From positions 3,208,181-3,272,180 of the forward strand of contig RPFO01000034.1 in assembly GCA_009746045.1 (NCBI GenBank): a stretch of DNA of 64,000 nt. The letters run 5' to 3'. Below the pieces are notes generated by a model. It worked only from the letters and a program-made list of their open reading frames with translations. It was not told where the DNA came from and did not search any database. Position numbers and translations under genes: made by a program. The DNA comes from Mesostigma viride (Eukaryota > Streptophyta > Mesostigmatophyceae > Mesostigmatales > Mesostigmataceae). Shown piece by piece: positions 11,953-22,656 of the stretch; the stretch's first letter is position 1, and every line of letters begins with the position of its first letter.

Positions 11953-13620
11953 AGCATGTGTGGTCTGCCAAGCATACTCTGTCTTATTTGGCCACCTATC
12001 CAGTGGAACACATCTTTTTCCTGCATTTGGTGCCTAATGAACCTGAGTCTGCTAGTGGTCATTCTGTCAATGCTGTCAGCTCTACTGTCACCACTGAGCA
12101 ACAACAACAGCATGATGCCTTGTTGGACAGGTATGGAGCCATCTTTGAGGACAAGATGCCCCAGTATCCTCCCGAGGGACCCATCACACATGTCATCAAG
12201 TTGGTAGAGGGTGCTCGTCCTCCTTTTGTGCCTATGTATAGGATGGGCCCTGCAGAGATGGCAGAGCTGAAGACCATACTTATTGGCCTGTTGGAGGCTG
12301 GTCTGATCCTCCCAGCTAACAGCCCTTTCAGTTCTGGGTGTTTGCTTGTACCCAAGCATGATGGGGGGTGGAGGTTGTGCATTGACCTGAGGGGACTGAA
12401 CAAGGTGACTGTCAAGTCCAGGTACCCTCTGCCCAGAATTGATGAGTTGCTGGAGAGGACTGCAGGAGCTGCCTTCTTTACCAAGTTTGACCTCAGGCAT
12501 GCTTTCTGGCAGATCAGGGTGGCTACTGAGGACATCCCCAAGACGGCCTTTTCTACCCCATGGGGACAGTTCCAGTGGACAGTAATGCCCATGGGTGCCT
12601 CTAACAGTCCTGCCACCATGCAGATGTTTGTCAATGCCATCTTTGGCCACCTGACTGGAAATGCCCTTCCCAGATCTCACCTGACCTTCGCAACCCCAGG
12701 TTCAAGGACATTGCCCACTTGTGTGACACTACCAGGGTGGTCTTCAGGACTTGTGTGGTCGTCTACCTGGACGACATTCTGGTACACTCTCGTACCTTCA
12801 GGGAGCATCTGGAGAACGTGGAAGAGGTCCTTAAGGTGATCCAGCAGTATCATCTGTCGGTGAAGAGGTCCAAGGTGGAGTGGGGCCAAGAGGTGAAGTT
12901 TCTGGGCTACCAGCTGAGCGCTGCAGGTATGACTCCTGAGGCCAGCAAGGTCTCTGCTGTTTTGGAGTGGCCTGTGTTGAAGTCAGTTCAGGATGTCAGA
13001 TCCTTTCTGGGCCTGGTGGGCTGGTACCGACGGTTCATCCCTGACATGGCGGCCATCTCTGGTCCCCTGTTAGCCCTGCTCAAGAAGGATGTTCCCTTTG
13101 AGTGGACTGCAGCATGCCAGCAAGCTTTTGATGTGTTGAAGCAGAAGCTTACCACTGCTCCCTTACTGGTGGGCCCCAACCCAGACTTGCCATACCAGGT
13201 TAGGTCTGATGCCTCACAGGGTGCTATTGGTGCAGTACTAATGCAAGATCATGGTAATGGCCCTCAACCAGTGGAATACATGTCCAGGAGTATGACGTCT
13301 GCAGAACGTAACTACCCTGTTCATGAGCAGGAGCTGCTGGGGTTGGTGGTGGCCTGTCACAAGTGGGAACACCTACTGAAGGGGGCTCAGTTTTCTGTGG
13401 CCAGCAGCGCCAGGGATGGGCAGGGCAACGAGTCTATTACCTGATGACTGATCACAGGCCCTTGGTACATGTGTTGGAACAGACCCGGATGAGTAAGAGG
13501 ATGGCTGGATGGATGGAGTTCCTGGGGGGGTTTGGACCTTTCTCTGTGAGGTACATTCCTGGTACGCAGAATGTGGTGCCTGACGCCCTGTCCAGGAGGA
13601 GGGATTTGATGGGGAGTTTT
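11907..13620 (+). pseudogene. reverse transcriptase and RNase H (frameshifted)
   Basis: Frame 11907-12660 carries RT fingers and palm: GGWRLCIDLRGLNKVT, TKFDLRHAFWQIRV and WGQFQWTVMPMGASNSPATM. After a shift near 12655 the frame of 12662-13400 carries the active site VVVYLDDILVHSRT and the start of RNase H (VRSDASQGAIGAVLMQD, then NYPVHEQELLGLV). A further shift near 13400 moves TDHRPLVHVL and the QNVVPDALSRR end of RNase H into the 13363-14319 frame. About 25 extra residues precede YLDD and about 15 precede TDHRPL compared with typical Ty3 proteins. Catalytic Asp/Glu residues are all present. Confidence 0.9.
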
Positions 13621-15667
13621 CATGAGGACTTGGACATCTGTGCTGCCCTGATTTCTGTGGTAGAGTGTGGAGCCTTGACTAGAGCTCAGGCCAACAACCA
13701 GAAGGTTTCTCAACTGTTGACACCACCTGTAGGGAATAACGGTGGTCCCGTGATGCTCATCGACCAGGGCTCTGTCCCAGAGTTGACAGGCGTCCAGGAG
13801 GGTGTCCAGTCACTGTCTGACAGTCTTAGGAGAATTCCTGAAGGTGTGGTGCCCACTCCCACAGTGCAGCCAGGTGAGGGAGACCCTGCTAGGCGCAGCA
13901 GAGGTAGACCCAGGAAGTGGGTCATGGACCCTGTGTTGGTAGGCCGGTCCAAGGTGTTGGCCTCTCAGGTGATGGCAAGGTCAAAAGGGCCTATAGCTAC
14001 TACTGTCTCATCCAAGCAGTTGGTGGCTAGCCCTGGGCAGGAAGAGGAGATGCAGATGCAGCCCCTGGGACCTGACAAGGACCTGGTGTTGCCTAATCCT
14101 TTAAATATTTCCCTGCTGGACGTCATCAAGGCCTTCACCAAGACGGAGGACATGGCTACTGCAGCTATCCAGAGGGGCAACTTTGGCAATAGACCTGTAG
14201 AATACTGGGAGGGCGTTCTGTATGTTCACACTCATGATGCAGAGCACACGGTGACTAGAAAAGTGTATGTGCCTGAGATGGCCATCCCACAGTGTTACAT
14301 TGTTTCCATGACGATGTGACTGCATGTCATCCTGGTTATGCTAAGCTACTTCATGAGGTGCAGCAGAGGTTTTGGTGGCCTGGCCTTTATCAGGATGTTA
14401 AGGCCTATGTGGATTCCTGTGACTCCTGCCAGAGAAATAAGGTCAGGAACCAAGCCACGCCCATCTTTCCCATGGCTATGCCCATACCCCTGCGCCCTTG
14501 GATCAGTGTGACTATGGATTTTATCTGTGGTCTTCCCATGTCAGATGGTGGCAATGACAGGATCCTAGTGGTCATGGACAGGCTGTCCAGGATGTGCCAT
14601 CTGATTCCTTGCAATACTCATCTCACCGCTGCACAGTGTGTGGATTTGTTTATGAAGGAGATCTACCGTCTGCACGGCATGCCTAGAGTGATCATCACTG
14701 ATCAGGACCCCCTTGGCTGTCAGGGTTTTGGAAGTCATTCTTTGACATCCTAGACACTAAGCTGGCATTCGGTGTGGCCTACAGGTGTGCCAGTACTGGG
14801 GCGGTGGAGAGGATGAACAGAATTGTCAGGGAGTGTCAAAAGCACTATTGTACACACGACAACAAGGACTGGGACAAGAAGATACCTTTCATAGAGTTCG
14901 CAATCAACAACTCTCCTCTGGCTCCTCACCAGATGTCCCCCTTCGTGATCTGCAATGGCCAGTGCCCCTTGACACCATTCGACTTGGAACTGCCTGACAG
15001 AGACGCTGAAGGCCCTTTCCAGCGACGTCTTGGTTCAGTCCAGCAGTTGTTGGCTTCCTTCCAGGAGGCTCACAGCATTGTGGCTACCCAGCTGTTGAGG
15101 ACACAGGACAAGTACCTGACTAACGCCTGGCAGCAAACAGTGGCCAGTCATTCCTTTGTAGCTCCTGGGGACTTGGTGTTGTTGGAAGCCAACAGAGTGC
15201 TGCCTGAGAAGGAGCAATGCAGGAAACTGCAACCACTCTGGTTGGGTCCTTACCCAGTGTTGGCCACCTTTCACTATGGTACCGTGGTCCAGGTCCAGGT
15301 GCCTTCTCACTGGAAGCTCAGGAATAATATTTTTCACCTAGCACAGCTGAAACTGTACAGGCGTAACACCTTGCCAGGCAGATTGTCTGCCCCCTTGCCT
15401 TATGAGTTGGATTCAGAGGGGGAGAAGATCTATGAAGTGGAGCGGTTGTTGGCTCACAGGGTGAAGGGGAAAGGTCGTACTAAACAGCTGCAGTTTAAGG
15501 TACACTGGAAGGGAGAGCTAGAGGTGACTGCTACGTGGCTGTGGCTGTCTGATCTCACCAATAGTCACTCTGCTGTACTAGATTATTGTCAGCGTCATGG
15601 GATCACCTTGCCTGAGTGGTATGTCATGGGCTCTGAGCAGAGTGCTCCCCTTCATAGCTCCCAGTGA
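13621..15667 (+). pseudogene. integrase with C-terminal chromodomain (frameshifted)
   Basis: After a long linker (13621-14200) the integrase starts with an HHCC zinc finger near 14300-14450 (HPGYAKLLHEVQQRFWWPG, CDSCQRNK). The core has Asp in MDFICGLP, Asp in VIITDQDP and Glu in STGAVERMNRI, the DDE triad. Frame changes fall near 14310 and 14750. The last ORF (14774-15667) ends in a chromodomain, EKIYEVERLLAHRV ... LQFKVHWKGE ... TWLWLSDLTN, which would steer insertion to methylated histone tails. The E-containing block is spaced normally after the second Asp once the frameshift is allowed for. Confidence 0.9.
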
Positions 15668-16900
15668 GCACTGCTAACGCCTCCTTTTTGGTGCTGTGTG
15701 TCTGTGGTTGCCAGCCATGGCAGACTCCCATCCTGAGGGGACACCCAGGCCACCTGCCCAACTCCAGGAAGACCCTGGATTCGTGGAGGGCCATTTTCTC
15801 AACCTATTCCAGCGTATGGTCCATGATCAGCAGCGGCACGAGCAGCGACACGGGGCCCTTATATCAGGTTGATTCATGTGGAGGATTTGGTGACCCAGAT
15901 GGCAGACATTTGAGGGCTGGGCACCTTCCACTGGTGGGTTCTGCTAGGCCTGCAGCCTTGGAGGCCCAGGTAGCTCAGGAGGTTATCCCACCATGGTGGC
16001 CTCAGTCCCCCCCTACGGAGGCTCCTCCGCCCTCTAAGGTGGTGGTACACTTGCCCAGGTCTGTTGTCCCAACGAAACAGGTGGAGCAGTACTTGGACCA
16101 CCGTAAATGTACCCCTGAACAGTGCGAGTGGTGTAAATCCTTGTACACAGCCATGAAGGCCCTCGACCAGACAGTGGTGGAGGAGGGTGAACTAGTACCC
16201 GAGGGTATGGTAGAGTTGGCCCTGGACTGTCTGCCCCCCAGTCTTTGTGAGATTGGTTCACCCATGGTGGCTTATATTATGCACACCGTCTTTGCAGTGT
16301 ACCCGTGGCCTTCGTTTGACATGAGGCCGGTGGAGGGCCAGGACCTGATGGCAGCTCTGCCCAGTGATCTGAGACTCGCCTTTGCAGAGCTCCAGCCAGT
16401 GGTTATTCCCAGACCTATACTGAGCTGTTAGAGCAAGCTGTTCAGCAGGGAGAGTTTGACATGACTCCGTCGTCCAGCTGCTCTGTGATGTCATGTTTTC
16501 CACACAAGGACAGCACGGTTTCGTGGGGCTGCAGTTACCAAAGTTCCCTAACGAGCTGAGAGCCAGGCTCACACCCTTGAGAGTGCTGGTACCCATCTTG
16601 GGGGCCAGGTGGGGGCCTATCAAGGCCTTTCTACAGCTGTGGTGGGCCTATAGCAGCTGGCTATGTCGCCATAAGACTGCCAGTGGCTGGGTCTTCGACC
16701 CCCTCCGACAGGCTGTGGTTACTCTGGCCTATCCTGCCCAGTGCAGTAGGTTTTCAGCTGAGTTGGGCAAGGCTGCTGAGACCTGCATGGCTATCCAGGT
16801 CAGCAGGAACTGGCCAGATCTGGTGTCCATGGTGGAGCATTTCCCAGTGTTTGGAACGAGGGGGAAGGACACGAAGAAGGGGGATTGGTTCACTTTGTGA
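15664..16900 (+). CDS. extra ORF between pol and 3' LTR, unknown product
   Basis: About 1.24 kb of coding-like sequence follows the chromodomain. An ATG at 15717 opens a short frame (MADSHPEGTPRPPAQ, then a helix-like FLNLFQRMVHDQQRHEQRHG) that breaks near 15870; two further frames follow, 15880-16431 (with CTPEQCEWCKSLYTAMKALD) and 16493-16900 (LPKFPNELRARLTPLRVLVP, ending KKGDWFTL). I recognise no family. Ty3 chromoviruses usually have nothing here; env-like or antisense ORFs occupy this place in some plant elements. No signal peptide or membrane segment of envelope type is evident. The real protein is probably one ORF broken by two or three frameshifts. Confidence 0.5.
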
Positions 16901-17269
16901 AGGGTTTCCAGGATGGTTGGAGATGGGGCTGTGGAGTGAGGTGGGGATCCAGAATGGAGGAGGCCAGTTCTGATGTCCAGTCCAGATTTCCAGTAATGAC
17001 AGTTCTGAGTTCCTGACAGTCTTGCAGTTGTATTATCCAGGCATGGTTGCCTGTGTGTTAGTCACTTGATAACAATTCATCAGTGGGTGAAATTGTCTTA
17101 TTCAGGATTGACCATGATCAGATGATAATGAGATAGGAGGCCCCTTTGGGGATGTAAAAACCCACTTGCTTGTCCCAAGAGGTGGTGGACTTCCTGTTTA
17201 TTGTTGTGTTGTTTTGTAGAGGTTGTTGTTTTATTCTTCTTGGCTTCTAGGAACTGGGAGTTCCTGTTT
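16901..17269. other. untranslated 3' region of the Ty3 element
   Basis: No ORF of note. Sequence becomes AT/GT-rich and leads into the polypurine tract. Confidence 0.6.
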
Positions 17270-17282
17270 TGAGGGGGAGATA
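17270..17282 (+). promoter_or_regulatory. polypurine tract
   Basis: GAGGGGGAGATA directly precedes the 3' LTR and would prime plus-strand DNA synthesis. Confidence 0.8.
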
Positions 17283-17984
17283 TGTAACAACCAAATGTTA
17301 CATCCAAAGTTTTCCTACTGATTGATCTGATTATGAGTTCTTTAGGACAATTATTTGGGAAGTTAGGAGGCTTCGACGTCTGATGGATATTGGGCCTGCT
17401 GAGATCTGCAGATATTATTGTTCTACCCTCATTGGTCGTGGCCTGATCCACGTAGGGTACTTTGCATGGTTTTGTTCAGTCAGTCATAGATTCTCTTAAT
17501 ACCGTTGTACCTGGTGGATCTGGTTCCAGGTCATGGAGATTCAGTATGTGCTGGCTTTGTGTTGTGTTGAAGATTCGGAAGCTAAGATCTTATCTTGAGT
17601 GATTCTCACTTTTGATTGGTCCTTCCGAGTTAGGGCTGAGCCGACCCTGCGTGCATGATGACTTTTATCCAGTTTGTGGCGGCTGGAAACGTGTGCGTGT
17701 AAGAAAGCTAAGCTATGGTGTAATTCAAGGGATTCCTTGTTTCATCAATCAAACAACCCTCGCTAAAAGTCAACTATAACTTCAACAGATAGTCGACTTG
17801 GATATAACATTGTCTGTTGTGTCTAACAAGGGTGGGGACTCATTCCCTTAACTGTTGAAGATCCATCTTCATTGCTTCTCTGGACGTGAAGTTATCTGTC
17901 GCGACTCCAACCCAGGTATAAAGATCTTTTCACATCAATGTTGAAACTGAGGCTGTTGCAAACACAACATTTTTAGTCGTTACA
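17283..17984 (+). repeat. 3' LTR
   Basis: 702 bp, nearly identical to the 5' LTR (see there). It is followed by the target duplicate ATGCC at 17985-17989. Confidence 0.95.
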
Positions 17985-18190
17985 ATGCCGAGTCTATCAC
18001 GAAAAGTCCACGGGTGCCGGCGACCCTGCCGCGCGCGGCCAGGGGCACGCAATGTGGGGACATAACGCCCACTGAGTGGGCGGGCTTTAGGTGCCAGCTA
18101 GTCTACTCTGGTGTGTCTACCTGATCTGTGCGGGCCAGGTGCCCAGCTAGGCCCAGGCGCCTGCATGGGCCTAAAATTGTGGGAATTAAT
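17985..18190 (-). mobile_element. remainder of the split LINE 3' fragment
   Basis: Continues the fragment 8402-8637 across the Ty3 insertion. It reads antisense through the GRHPWTFRDRLGMD and GHLARTDQ coding segments with several substitutions, ending where TTAATTA sequence starts at about 18187. Confidence 0.8.
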
Positions 18191-21030
18191 TAATTATAAT
18201 AATTAATTAATAGACACGTGACTGCGTCACGTGAGCATAAGTCCTCAGTGGGAGGGAAACATGGGATGGAATGGATGGTGTAAGCTTAGTAATAATCTAG
18301 GTCCTAGTTACAGGGTTGTGGGCACCGCGGCCCGAATCGCTATGATCAATGCCATACGCGGTCACACGCGGAGCCCCCACAGACTTCGGGGTGGTCTCCT
18401 TCATCTATACTTGCCATCTATCCAAGCCATCTGCACGTACCATCTGCCTCCATATTACAGACAATTACCAGGAGGCTGCCCGGGTGTGAGCCCGTCACGT
18501 CTAGTGTAGCACATGTCCATGCCGAGTCTATCACGAAAAGTCCACGGGTGGCGGCCCGGCCGCGCGCGGCCTGGGGCACGCAAGGTGAGGACATATCGCC
18601 CAGGCTGGGCGGCCTTGGTGCCAGCTAGTCTATCTGATGTATCTACCTGATCTGTGCGGGCCAGGTGCCCGGCTAGGCCCAGGCGCCTGTGCCTAATAAT
18701 GTGGGAAACATAGGGCAAATCAGCGTACAAATATCCTCATTACTAATGTGCAAACCAAAGGTAATGTTAAGGGCCTTGCGCAGCATCTTGGTGACGGCGC
18801 CGTCGAGAGTCGTTGCTCCAGCTCCTGCGTCAGTGTCCAGGTCTCGGCGCCGTAGGTCAGGATCGTCAGAATGACGTCCTTGAAGAGGTCACGCTTGACA
18901 ATCCGGGGTAGGGCGGGGTTGCTCCACCAGCGGCGGTGGTCATGGAGGTGCGCTCACGCCATGCCGATCCGTGTCGTCAGGTTGTCCTGGCAGTCGGGAA
19001 GCCAACTGCTGAGCAGCTTGAAGCGGCCTGAATTAAGGAGGGTAGTTGACCTCGGTGTCGTCGAAGAGGCGGAGTGTGGGTTGGGGCCCTGCCATGCCGA
19101 CGGCCAGGGCCTCCGTTTTGGGGCTGCCTTTCTAGACCAACCGCCCGAGCCTCGAGCGCCAGGCAGTCCAGCCAAAGTTGGGTGCACTGAGACTCCGGCC
19201 TCTCAATGAGCATGATGTCGTCGGCATAAATGAGGTCAGCTAGTAAATTCTGCTTGTTAGTCGGCCCCCCTTCTCCAAGCTCGTTCGTGATCGCTAGGCC
19301 AGGGGCACGGCCTGCAATGCTAGCAAAGCGAGCACGTGCCTTGCGCATAACATAATCCACTACAATAATAAACAGGTACGGCGACAGGACGCAACCCTGC
19401 CAGACGCCGGTCTGCAGTGGGCATGGCGGGGTAATGCCGTGTTGAGTGCGGACCGAAGTGGTCGACCCCTCATACAGCGTGCGGATGACGGTAATCAGGG
19501 GAGTCAGTGGGGACGCAAGCGCCAGCAAGGACAGCCCATAGAGCGGCCCAGAGGACAGAATCAAAAGCCTTGATGAAGTCGACGAAGATCAGGATGGCGG
19601 GAAACTCACCAGGTTGCAGGAGAGCGATTTCGTCGAAGAGGCGACGCGCGACGAAGATGGCCATGACGGTGTTGCGCCCAGGACGAAAGCCCATTTGACT
19701 TTCCCCTAGGTGACAGTCGAGAGCAGAACGAAGGCGGTTGAGGATCAAGCGCATGAACAACTTGAGTGCGGCGCATAATTAATTTGGATGCAGACTCTTC
19801 GGTAGTTGGCGGGGTCGTCAGGGACACCTTTGTTTTTGTACAGCATAATAATATACGGTAGCTGTGCTGCCACTCAGGAATTGGCGGCGCGTCGGCAAGC
19901 AGGATCCGGTTCAATGCAGACGTCAAGCAGGAACCCCGTGAGCGCCGTCACCGGGGCTGGGAGCTGGTCAGGTCCAACGGCGGCGTAGAAGTGGAGTTGC
20001 TTGGCGGCGGTGCTTAGCTCGAGCTCGGTGAACGGCGGTAGCTTGTTGGGGTCGGCCAGGGGTTTCGTCAGGGCTGCATGGGTATATACGTGTAGTCTCG
20101 CTCAGCGGCGGGCGGCGTGGGCGGCGCAGGGACGTCCGCAGGCGCTACTGCCAGCTAGCGTGCGGCCGCCAGAGGGCCAAGCGGCGGAGGCGGCGGGGGG
20201 GCGCCGAGCAGCCGGGACTGGGAGGAATACCACTGGTCGAGCTGCTGCTGCGGTGAGCCAGAGAGCGTCCGCGGCGCCGGCTGCGCGCCGCCGGCGGGCC
20301 GTTGGGCGTGTCCAGGCGTACTTGCCGTGCTGGTCCTTGAGGTGGGCGAAGTACCCGCGGACATGAAGGTCCTCCTGCATGCTCCTCGGTCGCCTGCCGG
20401 ATGGCCGAGTGGTAATCGGCTTTGAGGCGGGCGTAGCGGGCAGGGTCGCGGTTGTCGCGCAGGGCTTGCCGGGCCTGGATGACGGCAGGGAGCCGGTGCA
20501 GGCTGGTGAAGCGGGGCGGGCGGCGGGGCCGGGGGCAGCAGGGCCCCTGCCCCCGGGCAGCTTGCCAGCGAGGTGCCGAAGGGCCGATGCCGGGCCGGCA
20601 GCGAACAGCTAGCTGGGCGTGGCTGGCCGGGATGTCCAGCGCGTCGACGAACTTCTCTGCCGCGCGCTTGTGGGCGCGTTTTTCAGGGAAGTCCTCCAGA
20701 GCGTCGTCAGATTTTTCAAGCAACTGCAGTGTTCGCAAATCAGGTGGTGCCACGTGCTTACGGAACTTAGTGCGAGGGGAATCGCAGGCGGATGCGGGCG
20801 GTGACGATGCGATGATCGGAGCGCACCAGGGGGATCACGTGCGAGCGAGCAGCTAGTACAGATCCTTGATGACGCTTGCGCATTACAACATAGTGGATGC
20901 AGCGCCGTTCAGTGCCCGTGGGCGAGGTGTGTGTGACCAGAGCATCTGGACTATGTGGAAAGCGGGTGTTGGCAGTTACCGAATCGCATGTCGTAAGCCG
21001 GCAAATCAGCAAAAAGTTCAGTGTTGGCAT
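18191..21030 (-). mobile_element. LINE copy 3, longest copy, with end of AP endonuclease; many frameshifts
   Basis: On the minus strand from about 21030 down to the TTAA-rich 3' tail near 18200. The segment 21030-20767 encodes the C-terminal part of an APE-type endonuclease: ERRCIHYVVMRKRHQ followed by PLVRSDHRIVTARIRLRF, the SDHxxV motif that closes the active site. Then come the linker (20753-20145, KFVDALDIPAS), RT (19926-18977, GFRPGRNT, FVDFIKAFDSV, QGCVLSPYLF, YADD) and the C-terminal GHLARTDQ segment near 18650. The frame changes at least six times, so the copy is dead. The N-terminal endonuclease half is missing. Confidence 0.9.
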
Positions 21031-22113
21031 TGGAGACTATATACACTATATACTTATAGTAGTACTAATCTAACCGTTTCTAGCCATTGCCCAGTCTAGC
21101 TAGGGGGTAGGGCCCAGGCTGGCACGATTGCGATCATGTGGATTGACACTTGCCTTCCCTACCGGTCGGAGCTCTAGGGGCGTGCATTAGCTTCCACTTC
21201 TGATGCCACATCCGCCACTAACTGCAGTGCCGGAAGATGCCGACATGTGGGCTGGGGGCCCTTTCAGCGCTTGGCTTTGGCTGGACCACCCCATATGCAT
21301 GTGCATGAGTAGGCTATGGAAAGGCTTTGCAGACTGTAGCCCTGCGCTGGGGCCACAGGACGCGACCTGATTATAGTGCGGGCCAGATGCCCTGCCATAT
21401 GCAGTTGTAATCTACGTTGCCTTATAGTGCTGTATACTAATGAGCGGCATGCCTAGGTATACAGCTCCCCCAGTTGCACGCGCTTGGCGCATACTTGTCC
21501 TGAAAAATGCAGACAATAGCATTCGTGCGACGTTGCCGTCTAACCTGGATGCCAATGCGCGCCAGCCGTCAGCGTCCATATTTCCCCCTCAGAGGTGAGG
21601 ATATGGGGAGGACGAGGACATTCAAGTTCAAATGAAGCAATAGCAAAATAATGCTTAGAAATCCATCAAAATAAATTAGAATACTACTATATGTTTAGAA
21701 TCAGGCGTCGTGTCAGTCGAGGAGCAGAAACAAAATGGACAAAACACTATTCTAACGCTCCTTCAGTTTTACCTTATGCCTCTGCCCTGTATGAGCCTGT
21801 CGGCAATGTCCAGAAGCAATCGCGGCATCACCCGCAGCATCTCCATCCTACTCCCGGCTCTGTGAGACTGTGAGACCTTAATACAGCACATGGGGTGAAC
21901 CCGAATCTGGGGCACACCAGGGAGCAGCATACAGTTACCCTTGCATCTGGGCTGAAAGCTGCTACATATCTAGTGTGTGTGGGAGTGTTATGCGACAGCT
22001 CATGTGAGCCCCCGTCTGCCGTGTCATTTGTCCATTCGTCTGCTGCGTTGGTCCCTCACCAGGCCGCCAAGGATTTAGGATTTGCTCAGGCGGCCCTGAT
22101 GCTTACTCCGTGT
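21031..22113. other. no gene seen
   Basis: Mixed-composition sequence with only short ORFs. It lies downstream of the minus-strand gene that ends at 22114 and may hold its 3' UTR. No repeats or motifs recognised. Confidence 0.5.
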
Positions 22114-22390
22114 TCAACCTTCATCGTCGACTGGTGCAGGACCCGCAGGTGCCGCCTGGGCGCGCGGGCGAATGCCGAGAAGTGCCTCCGCTCCTCGCTC
22201 CTCCTCCTTGGCTTCATGCAGCTCCGACTCGAGCCTCTCCAGCTCACGTGTCTCCCTGGCTATGGCAGCCTGGAGATGGCTGTTGGGCTGGATCGCCTGC
22301 ATGAGTTGAACGACCTCATCCAAGTCCCTCAATCTCTCATTGAGCATTTCCAGCACAACTGGTATGTCTCTGATCTTGGCTTGGAGACCC
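22114..22390 (-). CDS. last exon: coiled-coil C-terminus of the SAP/GHKL gene, paralogous to 1625-1937
   Basis: The exon starts after CCACAG in phase 2 and reads GLQAKIRDIPVVLEMLNERL, a coiled coil with RETRELERLESELHEAKEEE, then an Ala/Pro tail and stop (22114-22116). It aligns over its length with the exon at 1625-1937: QA-(K/R)-x-RDI, LQAVQP against MQAIQP, E-TRKLAALEAERQEAEEE against ETRELERLESELHEAKEEE, and an APA tail. The intron before it is in the same phase at the same place. The nearest upstream exon (22657-22795) ends in phase 1, which does not fit, so an exon is missing or unrecognised between them. Confidence 0.65.
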
Positions 22391-22656
22391 CTGTGGAACC
22401 ACAAACCGCCAGGCCAGGATTGTTGCCCCACCATGCAGCGGGCAAGCGCGAGTTCAAAGTATGAGCCAAAAAGCAGCATGAACGCGCTATGTTTATTTGA
22501 AGCAGAGTATCTTAGAGAAACAAAAGGCAGTTTTTCTAGATAAAGGTACTGCACCTTCGCACCTAATATGGAATAACGAAATCTGAGTGATAAATACGCG
22601 GAAAAAGGGTTTGCTTCCAAAGAAAAAACGACGCGCTGGGAGACACTTCAACTTAC

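Larger units (their letters stand above)
8638..17984 (+). mobile_element. Ty3/gypsy chromovirus LTR retrotransposon with an extra 3' ORF
   Basis: A complete LTR element of 9347 bp: LTRs 8638-9340 and 17283-17984, tRNA primer site, gag, protease, RT, RNase H, integrase, chromodomain, a third coding region and a polypurine tract, flanked by ATGCC. The order protease-RT-RNase H-integrase identifies Ty3/gypsy; the C-terminal chromodomain identifies a chromovirus. The LTRs begin TGTAAC and end GTTACA and differ at about two positions, so insertion was recent. The coding region is nonetheless split over all three frames by roughly eight frameshifts, so this copy is either non-autonomous or its sequence carries indel errors. 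Confidence 0.95.

Noticed and set aside
11946-12680. 244- and 193-codon ORFs antisense to the Ty3 reverse transcriptase
   Set aside because: The opposite strand carries all RT motifs in order; these have none.
21895-22464. 189-codon plus-strand ORF
   Set aside because: Antisense to the coiled-coil exon 22114-22390, which is supported by its paralogue at 1625-1937.
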